Assembly (NCBI GenBank): GCA_947166625.1
Contig: CAMVEX010000019.1
Coordinates: forward strand, 1-51,899
From: an uncultured Clostridia bacterium
GTDB taxonomy: Bacteria; Bacillota; Clostridia; Oscillospirales; Acutalibacteraceae
Reading direction: 5' to 3'
DNA length: 51,899 nt
The position numbers and the translations under genes are program-made. This document shows, one piece after another, positions 1 through 9,001 of the stretch. The notes beneath the pieces are model-generated. The model saw only the letters and a list, made by a program, of their open reading frames with translations, ran no database searches and had not been told where the DNA came from. Numbering within the stretch: the stretch's first letter is position 1; each line of letters begins with the position of its first letter.

Positions 1-162
1 CAACTCCGTATGAGGAGTATTTACGCTGCTTTTGACATCGCTTTTAATTATTTCCTCATTCATTGTATTCCATTCACCGCATGACGGGCAGCAACCGTTC
101 CATTTCGGGCTTTCAAAGCCGCATTCACTGCATATAAAAACTGTCTTATTCTTCGCTGCCAT
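1..162 (-). CDS. radA: RadA DNA repair protein, N-terminal fragment (runs off the window)
   Basis: Only the first 54 codons are inside the window. They begin Met-Ala-Ala-Lys-Asn-Lys and hold the RadA zinc finger: CSEC at residues 11-14, then the motif ESPKWNGCCPSCGEWNT with the second cysteine pair. The family is a RecA-like ATPase with a Lon-like C-terminal domain that promotes branch migration in recombinational repair; those domains lie outside the window. The ATG at 162 lies inside the last codons of ruvX (17-base overlap), so the two are probably translated together. The fragment is too short for the usual ORF length cut-off. The call rests on the finger and its spacing, which are very characteristic. 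Confidence 0.85.
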   Translation of the reverse strand, partial: MAAKNKTVFICSECGFESPKWNGCCPSCGEWNTMNEEIIKSDVKSSVNTPHTEL

Positions 163-595
163 CATTATTCACCCGAGCATCGTTTATTTTTTTATAATCG
201 AGATAATCCTGCAAAATCATTACGGCCGCAACCTGGTCAACTGCCTGCTTGCGCTTCTTTCCGCGGGTATTGGTGTTATTCAAAGCAATATGCGCGCTGA
301 CAGTAGTCAGTCTTTCATCTCTCAAAATATGAGGAATTCCCGATAATTCGGTGAGTTTTTCGGCGAATTCCATGCATTTTTGAGCTCTTTCGCCGAGGGA
401 TGAATCCATATTTTTCGGAAGACCTATCACAAATAATTCGGCTTTGATTTCTTTTGATTTTTCGATTATTGAATCAATAAGTTTATCGGTATTTCTTTCA
501 TAAATCGTGCATAGCGGCGAAGCAAGAGTTTCAAATTTATCACAGACAGCAAGCCCTGTTCTCGCGTCGCCGTAATCGATCGCTACAATTATCAT
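146..595 (-). CDS. ruvX: RuvX/YqgF Holliday junction resolvase-like nuclease
   Basis: This 149-residue protein has the RNase H-like fold of YqgF/RuvX. The acidic residues expected at the active site are visible: D7 in IDYGDARTG, E94 in LRDERLTT and D120 in AVDQVAAV. Family members act on Holliday junctions or in processing the 16S rRNA 5' end; which applies here cannot be told from sequence. A longer reading frame opens at 643, but the ATG at 595 is preceded by AAAGAGG at good spacing and the homologous region starts exactly there. The extra upstream codons would read through a hairpin at 618-654. It is downstream of the penicillin-binding protein gene and overlaps radA. Confidence 0.9.
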   Translation of the reverse strand: MIIVAIDYGDARTGLAVCDKFETLASPLCTIYERNTDKLIDSIIEKSKEIKAELFVIGLPKNMDSSLGERAQKCMEFAEKLTELSGIPHILRDERLTTVSAHIALNNTNTRGKKRKQAVDQVAAVMILQDYLDYKKINDARVNNDGSEE

Positions 596-617
596 TAATA
601 CCTCTTTGATTTTAACA

Positions 618-654
618 GGCGGAGCCTTACAAGTTTCGCTCATAAAGCTCCGCC
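618..654 (-). promoter_or_regulatory. Hairpin between the PBP gene and ruvX
   Basis: Perfect 8-bp arms GGCGGAGC (618-625) and GCTCCGCC (647-654) sit in the 69-base gap between the PBP stop and the ruvX ribosome site. No T-run follows on either strand, so it is a weak or partial terminator at best. A processing or mRNA-stabilising hairpin is equally possible. Confidence 0.35.
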
Positions 655-664
655 GGGAATATTA

Positions 665-2881
665 TCAGCCGGTCAACTGATTTAAAATATCATTGATTTG
701 ACTTTGATAGCTTCTTGTCGTTGAGTTCTCAGAGGAACTCCTCGTTGTCCCGTAGCTTCTTCTGCCGGATCCGGAGCAGTAATAGCAGGTATCGGGCAGA
801 TTATCTGCGTCATACCAGCCTGTATCGGTTGCATAGCAACCAGGACCTGCAAGTTTACCGGTTACGGAACAATATTTCTTCTCAACGGCATCTTGAGTTA
901 CTTCAAATTCTTTTTCTTCAAGACCCGCGTGAATCCTGTCAAAAACGGTGAAGAATATCTTTCCGCAGGGGTTTACATCCTGATGGAGCGCCGCCTTGAT
1001 ATCATATCCGAGCCATACTGATGCTACATAATAAGGTGTGCCGGCGCAGAACCAACGGTCGCAATCTTCGGGAGTAGTACCCGTTTTAGCCATGATCTGG
1101 AATTTGCGTACATTCGGAGCGAGGCCGTAATAGCTTGTATCAACCGTCTGGAGCAGTTTGTTGACAGCGGTCGCGGTCGAAGGCTTGATTACCTGCTCGC
1201 CTTTGGGATTAGTGTTATCAAATATGATCTGAGTTCCCTGAGCGTTAGTAACCTTAGTGTAGAAATAAGGCTTGTAATATAAGCCGCCGTTACCGAAAGT
1301 AGCGTAAGCGGAAGCCATCTCAAGAGTGTTGGTGCCGTTTGTGAGTGAACCCATGGCAAGAGGAGAAAGGTTTCTGTCATTCACCTCATCAAGATGTGAC
1401 AGATGGAATTTATCTCTCAGATACTCAAATGAACGGTCAATTCCGATTTTTTCTTTAATAAGACGCACGGGCACGGTATTCAAAGATTTTTGAATCGCGT
1501 ATTTCATAAACACGTTTGCGCCGGAGCCGAGTGACTTATCAACATTATGAGGCCAAAGCGATCCGTTAAGCCAAATGGCATAATCTTTTTCTCTTGAAGA
1601 GAAGTTGATTTCCCCGAGATCGATGCCGGGAGCATAGGTCGCGATAGGCTTAATCGTTGATCCCGGCGGTCTGTAAGAAGCCATTGCTCTGTTGAGCGAA
1701 CGGTTTTGCTTCTTTTCGCCGGCTTGACCGACTATGGCCACTACCCTGCCCTGATAATCCATAATAGTCATTGAGGATTGAACTCTTGTGCCATCGGGCT
1801 TGGTGATAGTCGGGAAATTGGTCCTGTTTACATATACATCCTCAAGCTGCTCTTGAATTTCAAGATCAACTGCGGCGTAGATTTTATATCCGCCGTAATA
1901 GAGCCTGCTTGTCGCCTGCTGCTTGGTATATCCGAATTCTTCCATCATCTGGCTGATGAAACTGTCAATGACCGCGTCAACATAGAAGGAATTTATCTTC
2001 TTCTCTTCCTCTATCGTCTTTTTTATCTCTTCGTTTGTTTCATCGGGAACATAATCATCGCTGTTTGTAAAGATAAGATGATAGTTTAATGATTCGTTAT
2101 AAAGCTCCTCGCTGATAGCGCCGGATTCTCTCATCTTTTTAAGGCAATAGGTCTGCCTTGTCCTGTTGTTTTCCGGATTTATCAGCGGATTGTATTTTGT
2201 CGGAAACTGCGTGATCGAAGCGAGCACGGCGCATTCGGCGGCGTTAAGATCTTTTACGTCTTTGCCGAAATACTTCTCGCTTGCGGTCTTGACTCCGTAA
2301 CATCCGTTGCCGAGATAAACGGTATTCATATAAGCTTCTATAATTGTATCTTTGCTGTAATGCTTCTCAAGATTGAGAGCGGTCAGAATTTCTCTGAATT
2401 TACGAACGACAGTAACTTCTTTATTGTTTGTGAGGTTCTTTATAAGCTGCTGAGTTATGGTGGAGCCGCCCTGACCTATCTGGCTTGGCTTTACAATTAC
2501 GCCGCCTACGCGTATCCAGTCAACGCCGTTATGGGTCCTGAATCTTGTATCTTCGAGAGCAATGAACGCCTTTTCCATATAAGGAGAGATATTTTTAAGA
2601 TCTACCCAGACTCTGTCTTCATCGCCGTGAAGCCTTGCAATTTCGACGGTTTTGCCGTTTTTATCGGTCGCATAGATAAATGAGGTCTGGTTTTGATTCT
2701 CTTTATATTCGGTAAGATTTACCGCAAGGTCGCCGTTAATATATTTGACGCATTCGATAATGACATAACTCCCGACAATGATTCCTGTCAGGATAAAGGC
2801 GCATAATATTCCGAGGATTACGGATTTAACCTTACCGGAACCTCTTTTTTTCTTTTTCTTTTGATCAGCGGTTTTGCTCAA
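665..2881 (-). CDS. Class A penicillin-binding protein (PBP1A-type transglycosylase/transpeptidase)
   Basis: This 738-residue bifunctional peptidoglycan synthase has a basic cytoplasmic N-terminus and one membrane anchor at about 21-43. The GT51 glycosyltransferase domain follows, with catalytic E110 in ALEDTRFRTHNG, the motif GGSTITQQL (138-146) and RKFREILTALNLEKHYSKD. The penicillin-binding transpeptidase domain has SxxK at S408-K411, SLN at 466-468 and KTGT at 599-602. It polymerises lipid II outside the membrane and cross-links the stem peptides. The tail is unusual, with four closely spaced cysteines (671, 682, 699, 702) followed by a Ser/Thr/Arg-rich end. The start is TTG at 2881 with GGAGG 8 bases upstream. 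It follows the isomerase gene by 29 bases and is probably co-transcribed with it. Confidence 0.95.
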   Translation of the reverse strand: MSKTADQKKKKKRGSGKVKSVILGILCAFILTGIIVGSYVIIECVKYINGDLAVNLTEYKENQNQTSFIYATDKNGKTVEIARLHGDEDRVWVDLKNISPYMEKAFIALEDTRFRTHNGVDWIRVGGVIVKPSQIGQGGSTITQQLIKNLTNNKEVTVVRKFREILTALNLEKHYSKDTIIEAYMNTVYLGNGCYGVKTASEKYFGKDVKDLNAAECAVLASITQFPTKYNPLINPENNRTRQTYCLKKMRESGAISEELYNESLNYHLIFTNSDDYVPDETNEEIKKTIEEEKKINSFYVDAVIDSFISQMMEEFGYTKQQATSRLYYGGYKIYAAVDLEIQEQLEDVYVNRTNFPTITKPDGTRVQSSMTIMDYQGRVVAIVGQAGEKKQNRSLNRAMASYRPPGSTIKPIATYAPGIDLGEINFSSREKDYAIWLNGSLWPHNVDKSLGSGANVFMKYAIQKSLNTVPVRLIKEKIGIDRSFEYLRDKFHLSHLDEVNDRNLSPLAMGSLTNGTNTLEMASAYATFGNGGLYYKPYFYTKVTNAQGTQIIFDNTNPKGEQVIKPSTATAVNKLLQTVDTSYYGLAPNVRKFQIMAKTGTTPEDCDRWFCAGTPYYVASVWLGYDIKAALHQDVNPCGKIFFTVFDRIHAGLEEKEFEVTQDAVEKKYCSVTGKLAGPGCYATDTGWYDADNLPDTCYYCSGSGRRSYGTTRSSSENSTTRSYQSQINDILNQLTG

Positions 2882-2910
2882 ATCAAAATCCTCCGGGATT
2901 CAAATCAAAT

Positions 2911-3690
2911 TCAATTATTTCGGGAAGCGATTTCGTATAAATTGCGGTAGCTTATCGCCATGGATTCACGCGGATCTATATCGCAGGTATCCTGCTCGAT
3001 CATAATATATCCCGCGCCGATTTCTTTACTTACTTTATAGAGATTATCCCAGTTAATATTTCCGTTGCCGATTTCGGCAAATTTGGGGGCGCCGTTTATA
3101 TCGACCTTATAATCCTTGAAATGAACTACCTTGACTCTGCCCGTAACACGCCTCAGCGCCTCGGCGGGACTCACACCGGCATATTGATACCAATATGTAT
3201 CGGGAATGAATGTGTATTCATCGGGATTTGTTTCTTCGATCATCAGATCATAGACGGATTTACCGCAAGGGAGCTTGTAAAATTCAAATGAATGATTATG
3301 ATAAGCGAATTTAAGACCGTTTTCGGCAAAAATATGAGCCACTTCGGATGAATCCTTGATAAATTTTCTGACGGATTCTTCATCTTTTCTGTATCTGTCG
3401 GGCATCATCCCTACACCGATCGTATCGCACTTATAAAGTTTATGCTCCTGCATTACCTTTTCTGTTTCATCCAGCATCCTGTCAAATGAAATATGAGTAA
3501 CACAGACATCCATATTATATTTCTCGATGAGATAAGCAACTTTTTCGGCAGGTATGGGACCGATGGCGGAGATCTGTATGTTATTGATACCGATTTCATT
3601 CAGATATTTGAAGGTCGCTTCGCAATCTTCATAATTTTGAATATAGTCTCTTAATGTGTAAAGCTGGCAGCCAAGCTTGATTTCATTCAT
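2911..3690 (-). CDS. Sugar phosphate isomerase/epimerase (xylose-isomerase-like TIM barrel)
   Basis: About 259 residues match the AP-endonuclease-2/xylose-isomerase-like TIM-barrel family. Visible landmarks are the N-terminal strand LGCQLYTLRD, the metal-site segments HNHSFEF, PDTYWYQYAGV and VHFKDYK, and a C-terminal MIEQD. Such enzymes usually isomerise, epimerise or dehydrate sugars or inositols using a divalent metal; the substrate cannot be predicted here. The ATG at 3690 has GGAG at the right distance. An in-frame ATG at 3720 lies within the promoter at 3709-3737 and is unlikely. It is the first gene of the transcript running into the PBP, ruvX and radA. A second, different member of the superfamily is at 34436-35215. 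Confidence 0.85.
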   Translation of the reverse strand: MNEIKLGCQLYTLRDYIQNYEDCEATFKYLNEIGINNIQISAIGPIPAEKVAYLIEKYNMDVCVTHISFDRMLDETEKVMQEHKLYKCDTIGVGMMPDRYRKDEESVRKFIKDSSEVAHIFAENGLKFAYHNHSFEFYKLPCGKSVYDLMIEETNPDEYTFIPDTYWYQYAGVSPAEALRRVTGRVKVVHFKDYKVDINGAPKFAEIGNGNINWDNLYKVSKEIGAGYIMIEQDTCDIDPRESMAISYRNLYEIASRNN

Positions 3691-3708
3691 TTTGATCACT
3701 CCGCATTC

Positions 3709-3737
3709 ATTATATAACACATATATTAAAAATTCAA
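3709..3737 (-). promoter_or_regulatory. Sigma-A type promoter for the isomerase-PBP-ruvX-radA transcript
   Basis: On the minus strand, TTGAAT (3737-3732) and a perfect TATAAT (3714-3709) are separated by 17 bases. The start codon is about 19 bases below the -10, leaving a very short leader. Confidence 0.75.
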
Positions 3738-3752
3738 TAATAAAATAATAAA

Positions 3753-3777
3753 AAACCTGCCGTAAAACGACAGGTTT
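3753..3777 (-). terminator. Rho-independent terminator after secG
   Basis: Arms AAACCTGTCG and CGGCAGGTTT close a TTTTA loop on the minus strand, with one wobble pair, and run into a T-tract. It lies 6 bases after the secG stop. Confidence 0.85.
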
Positions 3778-3782
3778 AAGCC

Positions 3783-4031
3783 TCAGATAAACATAACGAT
3801 CAAGGTTGCCAAAAGAGTTAAAACAAAGAAAGCGATTGCGAGAACTTTTGTGATTTTGACAAGCTTCTGCTCCATTGTTCTGCCCTTATTCTTGCCGAAA
3901 AATGTTTCGGCGCCGCCGGCGATAGCGCCGGACAGACCGTCTGAACGACCCTCCTGCATAAGGACTATGGCTACAAGAGCGATCGAAGTAATGATAAGGA
4001 TCACTCCGAGAAGAATTTCATACCAAAGCAT
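3783..4031 (-). CDS. secG: Preprotein translocase subunit SecG
   Basis: This 82-residue protein has the two membrane spans of SecG (about 4-24 and 62-82). Between them is the typical loop [28 protein letters not shown]. SecG associates with SecYE and assists SecA-driven export. GGAGG lies about 10 bases before the ATG. It is a single-gene unit with its own promoter (4066-4094) and terminator (3753-3777). In many Firmicutes secG is followed by rnr and smpB; here it is not. Confidence 0.93.
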   Translation of the reverse strand: MLWYEILLGVILIITSIALVAIVLMQEGRSDGLSGAIAGGAETFFGKNKGRTMEQKLVKITKVLAIAFFVLTLLATLIVMFI

Positions 4032-4065
4032 TAAACACGGACCTCCATTAGATTTTTACTAGGGA

Positions 4066-4094
4066 ATAATATCACATAAAAAACATAAATGCAA
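4066..4094 (-). promoter_or_regulatory. Sigma-A type promoter of secG
   Basis: Minus strand: TTGCAT (4094-4089), 17-base spacer, TATTAT (4071-4066). It sits 35 bases upstream of the secG ATG. Confidence 0.7.
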
Positions 4095-4121
4095 GCATTT
4101 TTTGAAATTATTGATATTTAA

Positions 4122-6365
4122 TCAGAAAGTTATCTGCTCCGAACTGTCATCTGCGCTGAGCAAAGCGCCCGCCGCAGGAAGATTTTTGGTCCTGTATCTG
4201 TAAGGCTTCGCAAATTCACCATCCACATAATCCCTTACCTTAAAGACCTTCTGACCCTTCTTCAATGTCATGATTCCCACACCGGCCGCGTCTTTAGTTG
4301 TCTTTGCGTTTATTACGGCGGTATTTATGAGCAAATGTCTGCCTGCCGACGAAACTATGACAAGCTCTCTGTCCTCCGGAAGCTGAATCGCTCCGACGAG
4401 CGGAGATTTATCCGAAAAGGCCTTTATAAGCTTTTTGCGCTTGGTGAGAGTTTTATATGCCGATAATTCAACCTTGCTTGCTTTACCGTTTTCAAAGAAG
4501 AACATTATATAGCCGGAATATGATGAATCGGTGACCGCCATATAGACCGGTACTTCATTCTCTTCCATTTCAAGCTTTGCCGCAACATAATCGCCCAAAA
4601 CGCTTATTTTTGTGTCATCGAATGCCGCCACCGTCGTCTTATAACACTGGCATTTATTGGTGAAGAAAAGAAGCTCTTTTGAGTTTGTGGCTTCAACCGT
4701 TTCAAGCAGCTCGTCATTCTCTTTGAATTTATGAGTGTTGCTCATCCGAAGCGACTGAGGAGTGACCTTCTTGAAATATCCTTCTTTTGTAAAGAAAAGG
4801 GTAACGGGATAATCGGGAACGGCTTCCTCCTCTTCGGGAGCTGCCTCTTCGTAGCTGTAGATAATCTCGGTTTTTCTCGGTTTGGCGTATTTTTCGATAA
4901 CGGCTTTAAGCTCTGTGATTATTATCTTTTTAACGCGCCTCGGATTTTCGATTATATCTTTGCAATCCGCTATTTTTTCTTCAAGTCTCTGAATATTTGT
5001 GAGCTGTTTGAGGATATGCTCTTTATTCAACTGCCTCAATTTGATCTCGGCAACATATTCGGCCTGGATCTTATCTATTCTGAAACCGATCATAAGATTC
5101 GGAATAACATCGTTTTCTTCATCGGTATTTTTGATAATATCCACGGCCTTGTCAATATCGAGCAGGATTTTTTCAAGACCTCTGAGCAGATGGAGCCGGT
5201 CTGTGGCTCTGTTTAATTCAAACTCAGTCCTCCTGATAATACATCCGGAGCGGAATTTTATCCATTCGCTGAGAATTTCATAAACGCCCATCACCCGCGG
5301 ATAATCATTCACGAGTATATTGAAATTCGCATTAACCGATGAATCAAGAGGAGTTGAGCTGAAGAGCTTCGCCATGAGCTTGTCGGGATCCGTTCCCCTC
5401 TTGACATCTATTGCGATTTTTAAACCGCTCAGATCGGTTTCGTCGCGTATATCGCTGATTTCTTTGAATCTACCGTCTTTGATTTTTTCTATTACTTTAT
5501 CAATGATTTCTTCAATGGTGGTGGTTGCGGGAATTTCATAGACTTCAATGCAGCTGTTTTCTTTATCAAATCTGTATTTTGATCTGATTTTGAGCTTTCC
5601 TCTGCCGGTTTTATAAATCTCCTCGATCGCTTCTCTGTCATAGAGCAGGTATCCGCCTGTGGAAAAATCAGGCCCGAGAAGTATATCATAAATATCCGCT
5701 TCGGGGTTTTTGATCAGAGCGATGGTCGCATTACATACCTCTTCAAGATTGAAGGAGCAGATCGTACTTGCCATACCGGCAGCGATGCCCGAATTCGGAT
5801 TTACGAGAATAGTCGGGAAAGTTACCGGCAGCAAAGTCGGCTCTTTCATGGAGTTATCGTAATTATCCACCATATCAACGGTGTTTTTATCTATATCCGA
5901 AAACAGCTCGGCACATATTTTATCAAGCTTAGCTTCGGTGTAACGCGAAGCCGCCCAAACCATATCCTTGGAATAAACCTTGCCGAAATTGCCCTTTGAA
6001 TCAACATAAGGATGAAGAAGCGCTTCATATCCTCTTGAAAGCCTGACCATAGCGTCATATATGGCAGAATCGCCGTGAGGATTGAGTTTCATTACCTCGC
6101 CGACAATATTTGCGGATTTTGCCCTTGCAGAGGTAAGAAGATTCTTTTTATACATCATATAGAGGATCTTGCGCTGAGAGGGCTTGAAGCCGTCAATGGC
6201 AGGGATGGCGCGGCTCAGAATTATGCTCATCGCATAAGGCATAAAATTCTCTTCAATAGTTTCCGTGATCGGTTTTTCGATCACTTCACCTGCTGAAGAA
6301 ATATGAGTTTTATCATCAAGCTGCCTGATGAGCGGTTTATTGTCTTTTTTGGATTTTTTAGCCAT
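4122..6365 (-). CDS. Type IIA topoisomerase subunit A (ParC/GyrA family, atypical)
   Basis: This 747-residue DNA breakage-reunion subunit has the winged-helix region with the quinolone-determining motif LNPHGDSAIYD (94-104). The catalytic tyrosine is Y142 in WAASRYTEAKL. A tower and coiled coil follow, then a C-terminal beta-pinwheel from about residue 520. The canonical GyrA box (QRRGGKG-like) is not visible in the pinwheel, which argues for a topoisomerase IV-like, decatenating enzyme rather than gyrase. It starts 11 bases after the B-subunit gene, so the two form an A2B2 enzyme from one transcript. It is distinct from ordinary clostridial GyrA; a separate gyrAB elsewhere is expected but cannot be shown here. 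The acidic C-terminus ends in DDSSEQITF. Confidence 0.88.
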   Translation of the reverse strand: MAKKSKKDNKPLIRQLDDKTHISSAGEVIEKPITETIEENFMPYAMSIILSRAIPAIDGFKPSQRKILYMMYKKNLLTSARAKSANIVGEVMKLNPHGDSAIYDAMVRLSRGYEALLHPYVDSKGNFGKVYSKDMVWAASRYTEAKLDKICAELFSDIDKNTVDMVDNYDNSMKEPTLLPVTFPTILVNPNSGIAAGMASTICSFNLEEVCNATIALIKNPEADIYDILLGPDFSTGGYLLYDREAIEEIYKTGRGKLKIRSKYRFDKENSCIEVYEIPATTTIEEIIDKVIEKIKDGRFKEISDIRDETDLSGLKIAIDVKRGTDPDKLMAKLFSSTPLDSSVNANFNILVNDYPRVMGVYEILSEWIKFRSGCIIRRTEFELNRATDRLHLLRGLEKILLDIDKAVDIIKNTDEENDVIPNLMIGFRIDKIQAEYVAEIKLRQLNKEHILKQLTNIQRLEEKIADCKDIIENPRRVKKIIITELKAVIEKYAKPRKTEIIYSYEEAAPEEEEAVPDYPVTLFFTKEGYFKKVTPQSLRMSNTHKFKENDELLETVEATNSKELLFFTNKCQCYKTTVAAFDDTKISVLGDYVAAKLEMEENEVPVYMAVTDSSYSGYIMFFFENGKASKVELSAYKTLTKRKKLIKAFSDKSPLVGAIQLPEDRELVIVSSAGRHLLINTAVINAKTTKDAAGVGIMTLKKGQKVFKVRDYVDGEFAKPYRYRTKNLPAAGALLSADDSSEQITF

Positions 6366-6376
6366 AAATTACTCCG

Positions 6377-8362
6377 TTATGAAAGATCGGTCGGATCGAT
6401 ATACTTATACCCGTTTTCGGAAATATAATCTTTTCTTCCCTGAAGATTCTCTCCGAGAAGCAGTTCAAATTTCTCAGCGGTAACATCCGATAAAGCCGGA
6501 TTCACTTTTATCAGCCTTCTCGTAGAGGGATTCATAGTGGTAAGCGACATCATATCGGCGTCGTTTTCACCGAGACCTTTTGAGCGCTGGATCGTATATT
6601 TCCTGTCGCCGATTTCTTTTAATATTTCGGCTTTTTCATTTTCGGTATACGCAAACCACACTTCGTCTCCGCTGTTTATTTCATAAAGCGGCGACTCGGC
6701 AATAAATACCTTGCCCTCTGAAATAAGAGAGGGCATCAGACGGTAAATCATCGTCAATACGAGAGTGCGGATATGGTAGCCGTCAACATCGGCGTCAGTG
6801 CAGATAATTATTTTATTCCAGCGCAGATTATCGAGATTGAATGAAACGAGATCCTTTCCGGATTTCGGCTTGACTTTCACCTCAACTCCGCAGCCTATCA
6901 CTTTGATCAGATCCGTTATAATTTCGCTTTTGAAGATTCGGTCATAATCGACTTTGAGACAATTCAGTATCTTACCTCTGATGGGCATCACAGCCTGAAA
7001 TTCTGAATTTCTTGCCTGAACGCAGGAGCCTTTTGCCGAATCGCCCTCAACGATAAACAGCTCACGGATAGAAGTATCCTTGCTGCGGCAATCGGTAAAT
7101 TTCTCGATTCTGTTTGTTAAATTGTTAACGCCCTGAATGAGATCGTGCTTAAAGCCGAGCCTTGTTTTTTCGGCTTTTACGCGGGATCTCATATTGATCA
7201 AAACCTGATTTGTGATTTTTTCGGCATCGGCGGGATTCTCGATGAAATAAATCATCAGCTGATTTTTGATAAAGGCGGTCATCGCTTCCTGAATGCCCTT
7301 GTTGTTTATTGCCTTTTTGGTTTGATTCTCATAAGAGGTCACGGTTGAGAAAGAAGAAATAACGACCGCGAGACAGTCCTCAACATCCTGGAATGTTATT
7401 TTTTCATTTTTCTGATATTTCCCCTTTTCTTTTATGTATGAGTCGATCTGATACACAAAAGCGTTTCTTACGGCTTTTTCGGGAGAACCGCCGTTTTCGA
7501 GAAAACTCGAATTATGATAAAATTCCTTGAACTGAATTTTATTTGAAAAAGTCAATACGATATTGGTCTTCAAACGGTATAAATCGAGGTCTTCTCTGTC
7601 TCTGCACTCGGTATCCTGGCTCCATGACTGAATTGCCGTAAGAGTATCGTCGCCGGCTTTTTCTTTTACATAATCAAGAATTCCGTTTTCATAAAAATAT
7701 TCGGTGGTTTCAAAATATTTGCCGACCTGATTTCTGTAAATGAAATGAACTCCGGCGTTTACAACGGATTGATGCATGAGCATATCTTTGAAATATTCAT
7801 TGGGTACATCAATCTCCGTAAATACCTCAAGATCGGGTCTCCATTTTATCCGTGTACCGGTATCTTTTTTGCTATAGGGCTCTTTGAGCATATCGCCGTC
7901 GGGTTTGCCTTTTTTGAATTTGAGAAAATATCTGTATCCGCCGGCGTGGATCTCGGCCTCCATATATTCAGAAGCGTATTGTGTAGCGCAAAGGCCCAAG
8001 CCGTTTGTTCCGAGAGAGAATTCATAATTCCCCGAGCTTCCGTTATCATATTTGCTGCCTGCATACAGTTCGCAAAAAAGAAGCTCCCAGTTGTATCTTT
8101 TTTCGTTGTTATTATAATCTACGGGAAGCCCTCTGCCGAAATCCTGCACTTCTACGGAATTATCTTCAAAGCGGGTCACTATTATTTTATCCCCGTAACC
8201 TTCGCGCGCTTCATCAACGGAGTTTGATACTATCTCAAAAACCGCGTGCTCGCAGCCGTCAAGACCATCGGAGCCGAATATAACAGCCGGCTTTTTTCTG
8301 ACTCTCTCTTCGTCCTTAAGTAATTTTATGCTTTCGTTATCGTAATCTTTTTTCTTAGCCAT
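6377..8362 (-). CDS. Type IIA topoisomerase subunit B (ParE/GyrB family, atypical)
   Basis: About 661 residues form the ATPase subunit of the pair. The GHKL ATP site shows EIVSNSVDEA, DFGRGLPVD and LGTNGLGLCATQYAS. The Toprim domain has FIVEGDSAKGSCVQ and the metal motif CTDADVDGYHIRTL, and the end has the conserved RSKGLGE motif. ATP binding closes the N-gate and drives strand passage with the A subunit at 4122-6365. The ATG at 8362 has an ideal GGAGG; an upstream ATG at 8404 would sit next to the transcription start expected from the promoter at 8417-8444 and is rejected. The ATPase region is more divergent than standard GyrB or ParE, so gyrase versus topoisomerase IV activity is uncertain. 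Confidence 0.88.
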   Translation of the reverse strand: MAKKKDYDNESIKLLKDEERVRKKPAVIFGSDGLDGCEHAVFEIVSNSVDEAREGYGDKIIVTRFEDNSVEVQDFGRGLPVDYNNNEKRYNWELLFCELYAGSKYDNGSSGNYEFSLGTNGLGLCATQYASEYMEAEIHAGGYRYFLKFKKGKPDGDMLKEPYSKKDTGTRIKWRPDLEVFTEIDVPNEYFKDMLMHQSVVNAGVHFIYRNQVGKYFETTEYFYENGILDYVKEKAGDDTLTAIQSWSQDTECRDREDLDLYRLKTNIVLTFSNKIQFKEFYHNSSFLENGGSPEKAVRNAFVYQIDSYIKEKGKYQKNEKITFQDVEDCLAVVISSFSTVTSYENQTKKAINNKGIQEAMTAFIKNQLMIYFIENPADAEKITNQVLINMRSRVKAEKTRLGFKHDLIQGVNNLTNRIEKFTDCRSKDTSIRELFIVEGDSAKGSCVQARNSEFQAVMPIRGKILNCLKVDYDRIFKSEIITDLIKVIGCGVEVKVKPKSGKDLVSFNLDNLRWNKIIICTDADVDGYHIRTLVLTMIYRLMPSLISEGKVFIAESPLYEINSGDEVWFAYTENEKAEILKEIGDRKYTIQRSKGLGENDADMMSLTTMNPSTRRLIKVNPALSDVTAEKFELLLGENLQGRKDYISENGYKYIDPTDLS

Positions 8363-8416
8363 GATTCCTCCGTAACAGGAATGTTTTTTGTCATTATCAT
8401 CCATTTTAGCCCAATT

Positions 8417-8444
8417 ATTATACCATATATTGAATTTATGTCAA
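8417..8444 (-). promoter_or_regulatory. Sigma-A promoter of the topoisomerase operon
   Basis: Minus strand: consensus TTGACA (8444-8439) and consensus TATAAT (8422-8417), with a 16-base spacer. The expected leader is about 45 bases before the ATG at 8362. Confidence 0.85.
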
Positions 8445-8487
8445 GTGCCGGCACAACAGATAGTATTGAATTAAATTAAAAAAATTA

Positions 8488-8516
8488 TTGTAAACAAATA
8501 TAATGTATGTTACAAT
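8488..8516 (+). promoter_or_regulatory. Sigma-A promoter of rnhA and downstream genes
   Basis: TTGTAA (8488-8493), 17-base spacer, TACAAT (8511-8516). It is divergent from the topoisomerase promoter, about 45 bases away. Confidence 0.75.
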
Positions 8517-8548
8517 GATTAGAGAATTCAGTCGGGAGATGTGAAAGA

Positions 8549-8989
8549 GTGAAAACAGTTGAAATTTTTACCGACGGAGCCTGTTCGGGAAACCCCGGTC
8601 CCGGCGGCTGGGGAGCTTTGCTCAGATATAACGGAATAGAAAAAACGATGAGCGGCGGCGAAAAAGAAACCACAAATAACAGAATGGAGCTTACTGCCGT
8701 CATTATGGCGATAAAAGCGCTTAAAGAGCCGTGCAGCATAACAATCACTTCCGATTCTTCCTATGTGTGCAAAGCGTTTCTCGAGGGCTGGATTTGGAAT
8801 TGGATAAAAAAGGGCTGGAAAAAATCAGATAAATCCCCCGTGCTCAACACAGATCTTTGGAAGCAGCTTCTTGAAGCTCTTGAGCCTCACGAATATAAAT
8901 TTGTCTGGGTAAAAGGTCATGCCGGTCATCCAGAAAATGAAATCTGCGATAAGCTTGCCGTCGCAAAATCTGCGGAATTTTCCGCTTAA
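8549..8989 (+). CDS. rnhA: Ribonuclease HI
   Basis: This 146-residue enzyme degrades the RNA strand of RNA-DNA hybrids. All four carboxylates of the DEDD centre are visible: D9 in [15 protein letters not shown]47 in NRMEL, D69 in TSDSSYV and D134 in NEICDKLA. H124 sits in the flexible catalytic loop [10 protein letters not shown]. Length is close to the E. coli enzyme (155). The start is GTG at 8549, preceded by GGGAG; homology begins at once with [10 protein letters not shown]. It lacks the extra N-terminal hybrid-binding domain found in some Firmicutes RNases HI. The next gene begins 12 bases downstream. Confidence 0.95.
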   Translation: MKTVEIFTDGACSGNPGPGGWGALLRYNGIEKTMSGGEKETTNNRMELTAVIMAIKALKEPCSITITSDSSYVCKAFLEGWIWNWIKKGWKKSDKSPVLNTDLWKQLLEALEPHEYKFVWVKGHAGHPENEICDKLAVAKSAEFSA

Positions 8990-9001
8990 CGGAGAAATAA
9001 T

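Noticed and set aside
618-654. Strong rho-independent terminator between the PBP gene and ruvX
   Set aside because: The stem is perfect but long-looped, and neither strand has a T-run, so it is kept only as a weak regulatory hairpin.
7745-8227. 160-codon plus-strand reading frame
   Set aside because: Antisense shadow of the topoisomerase B-subunit ATPase domain.
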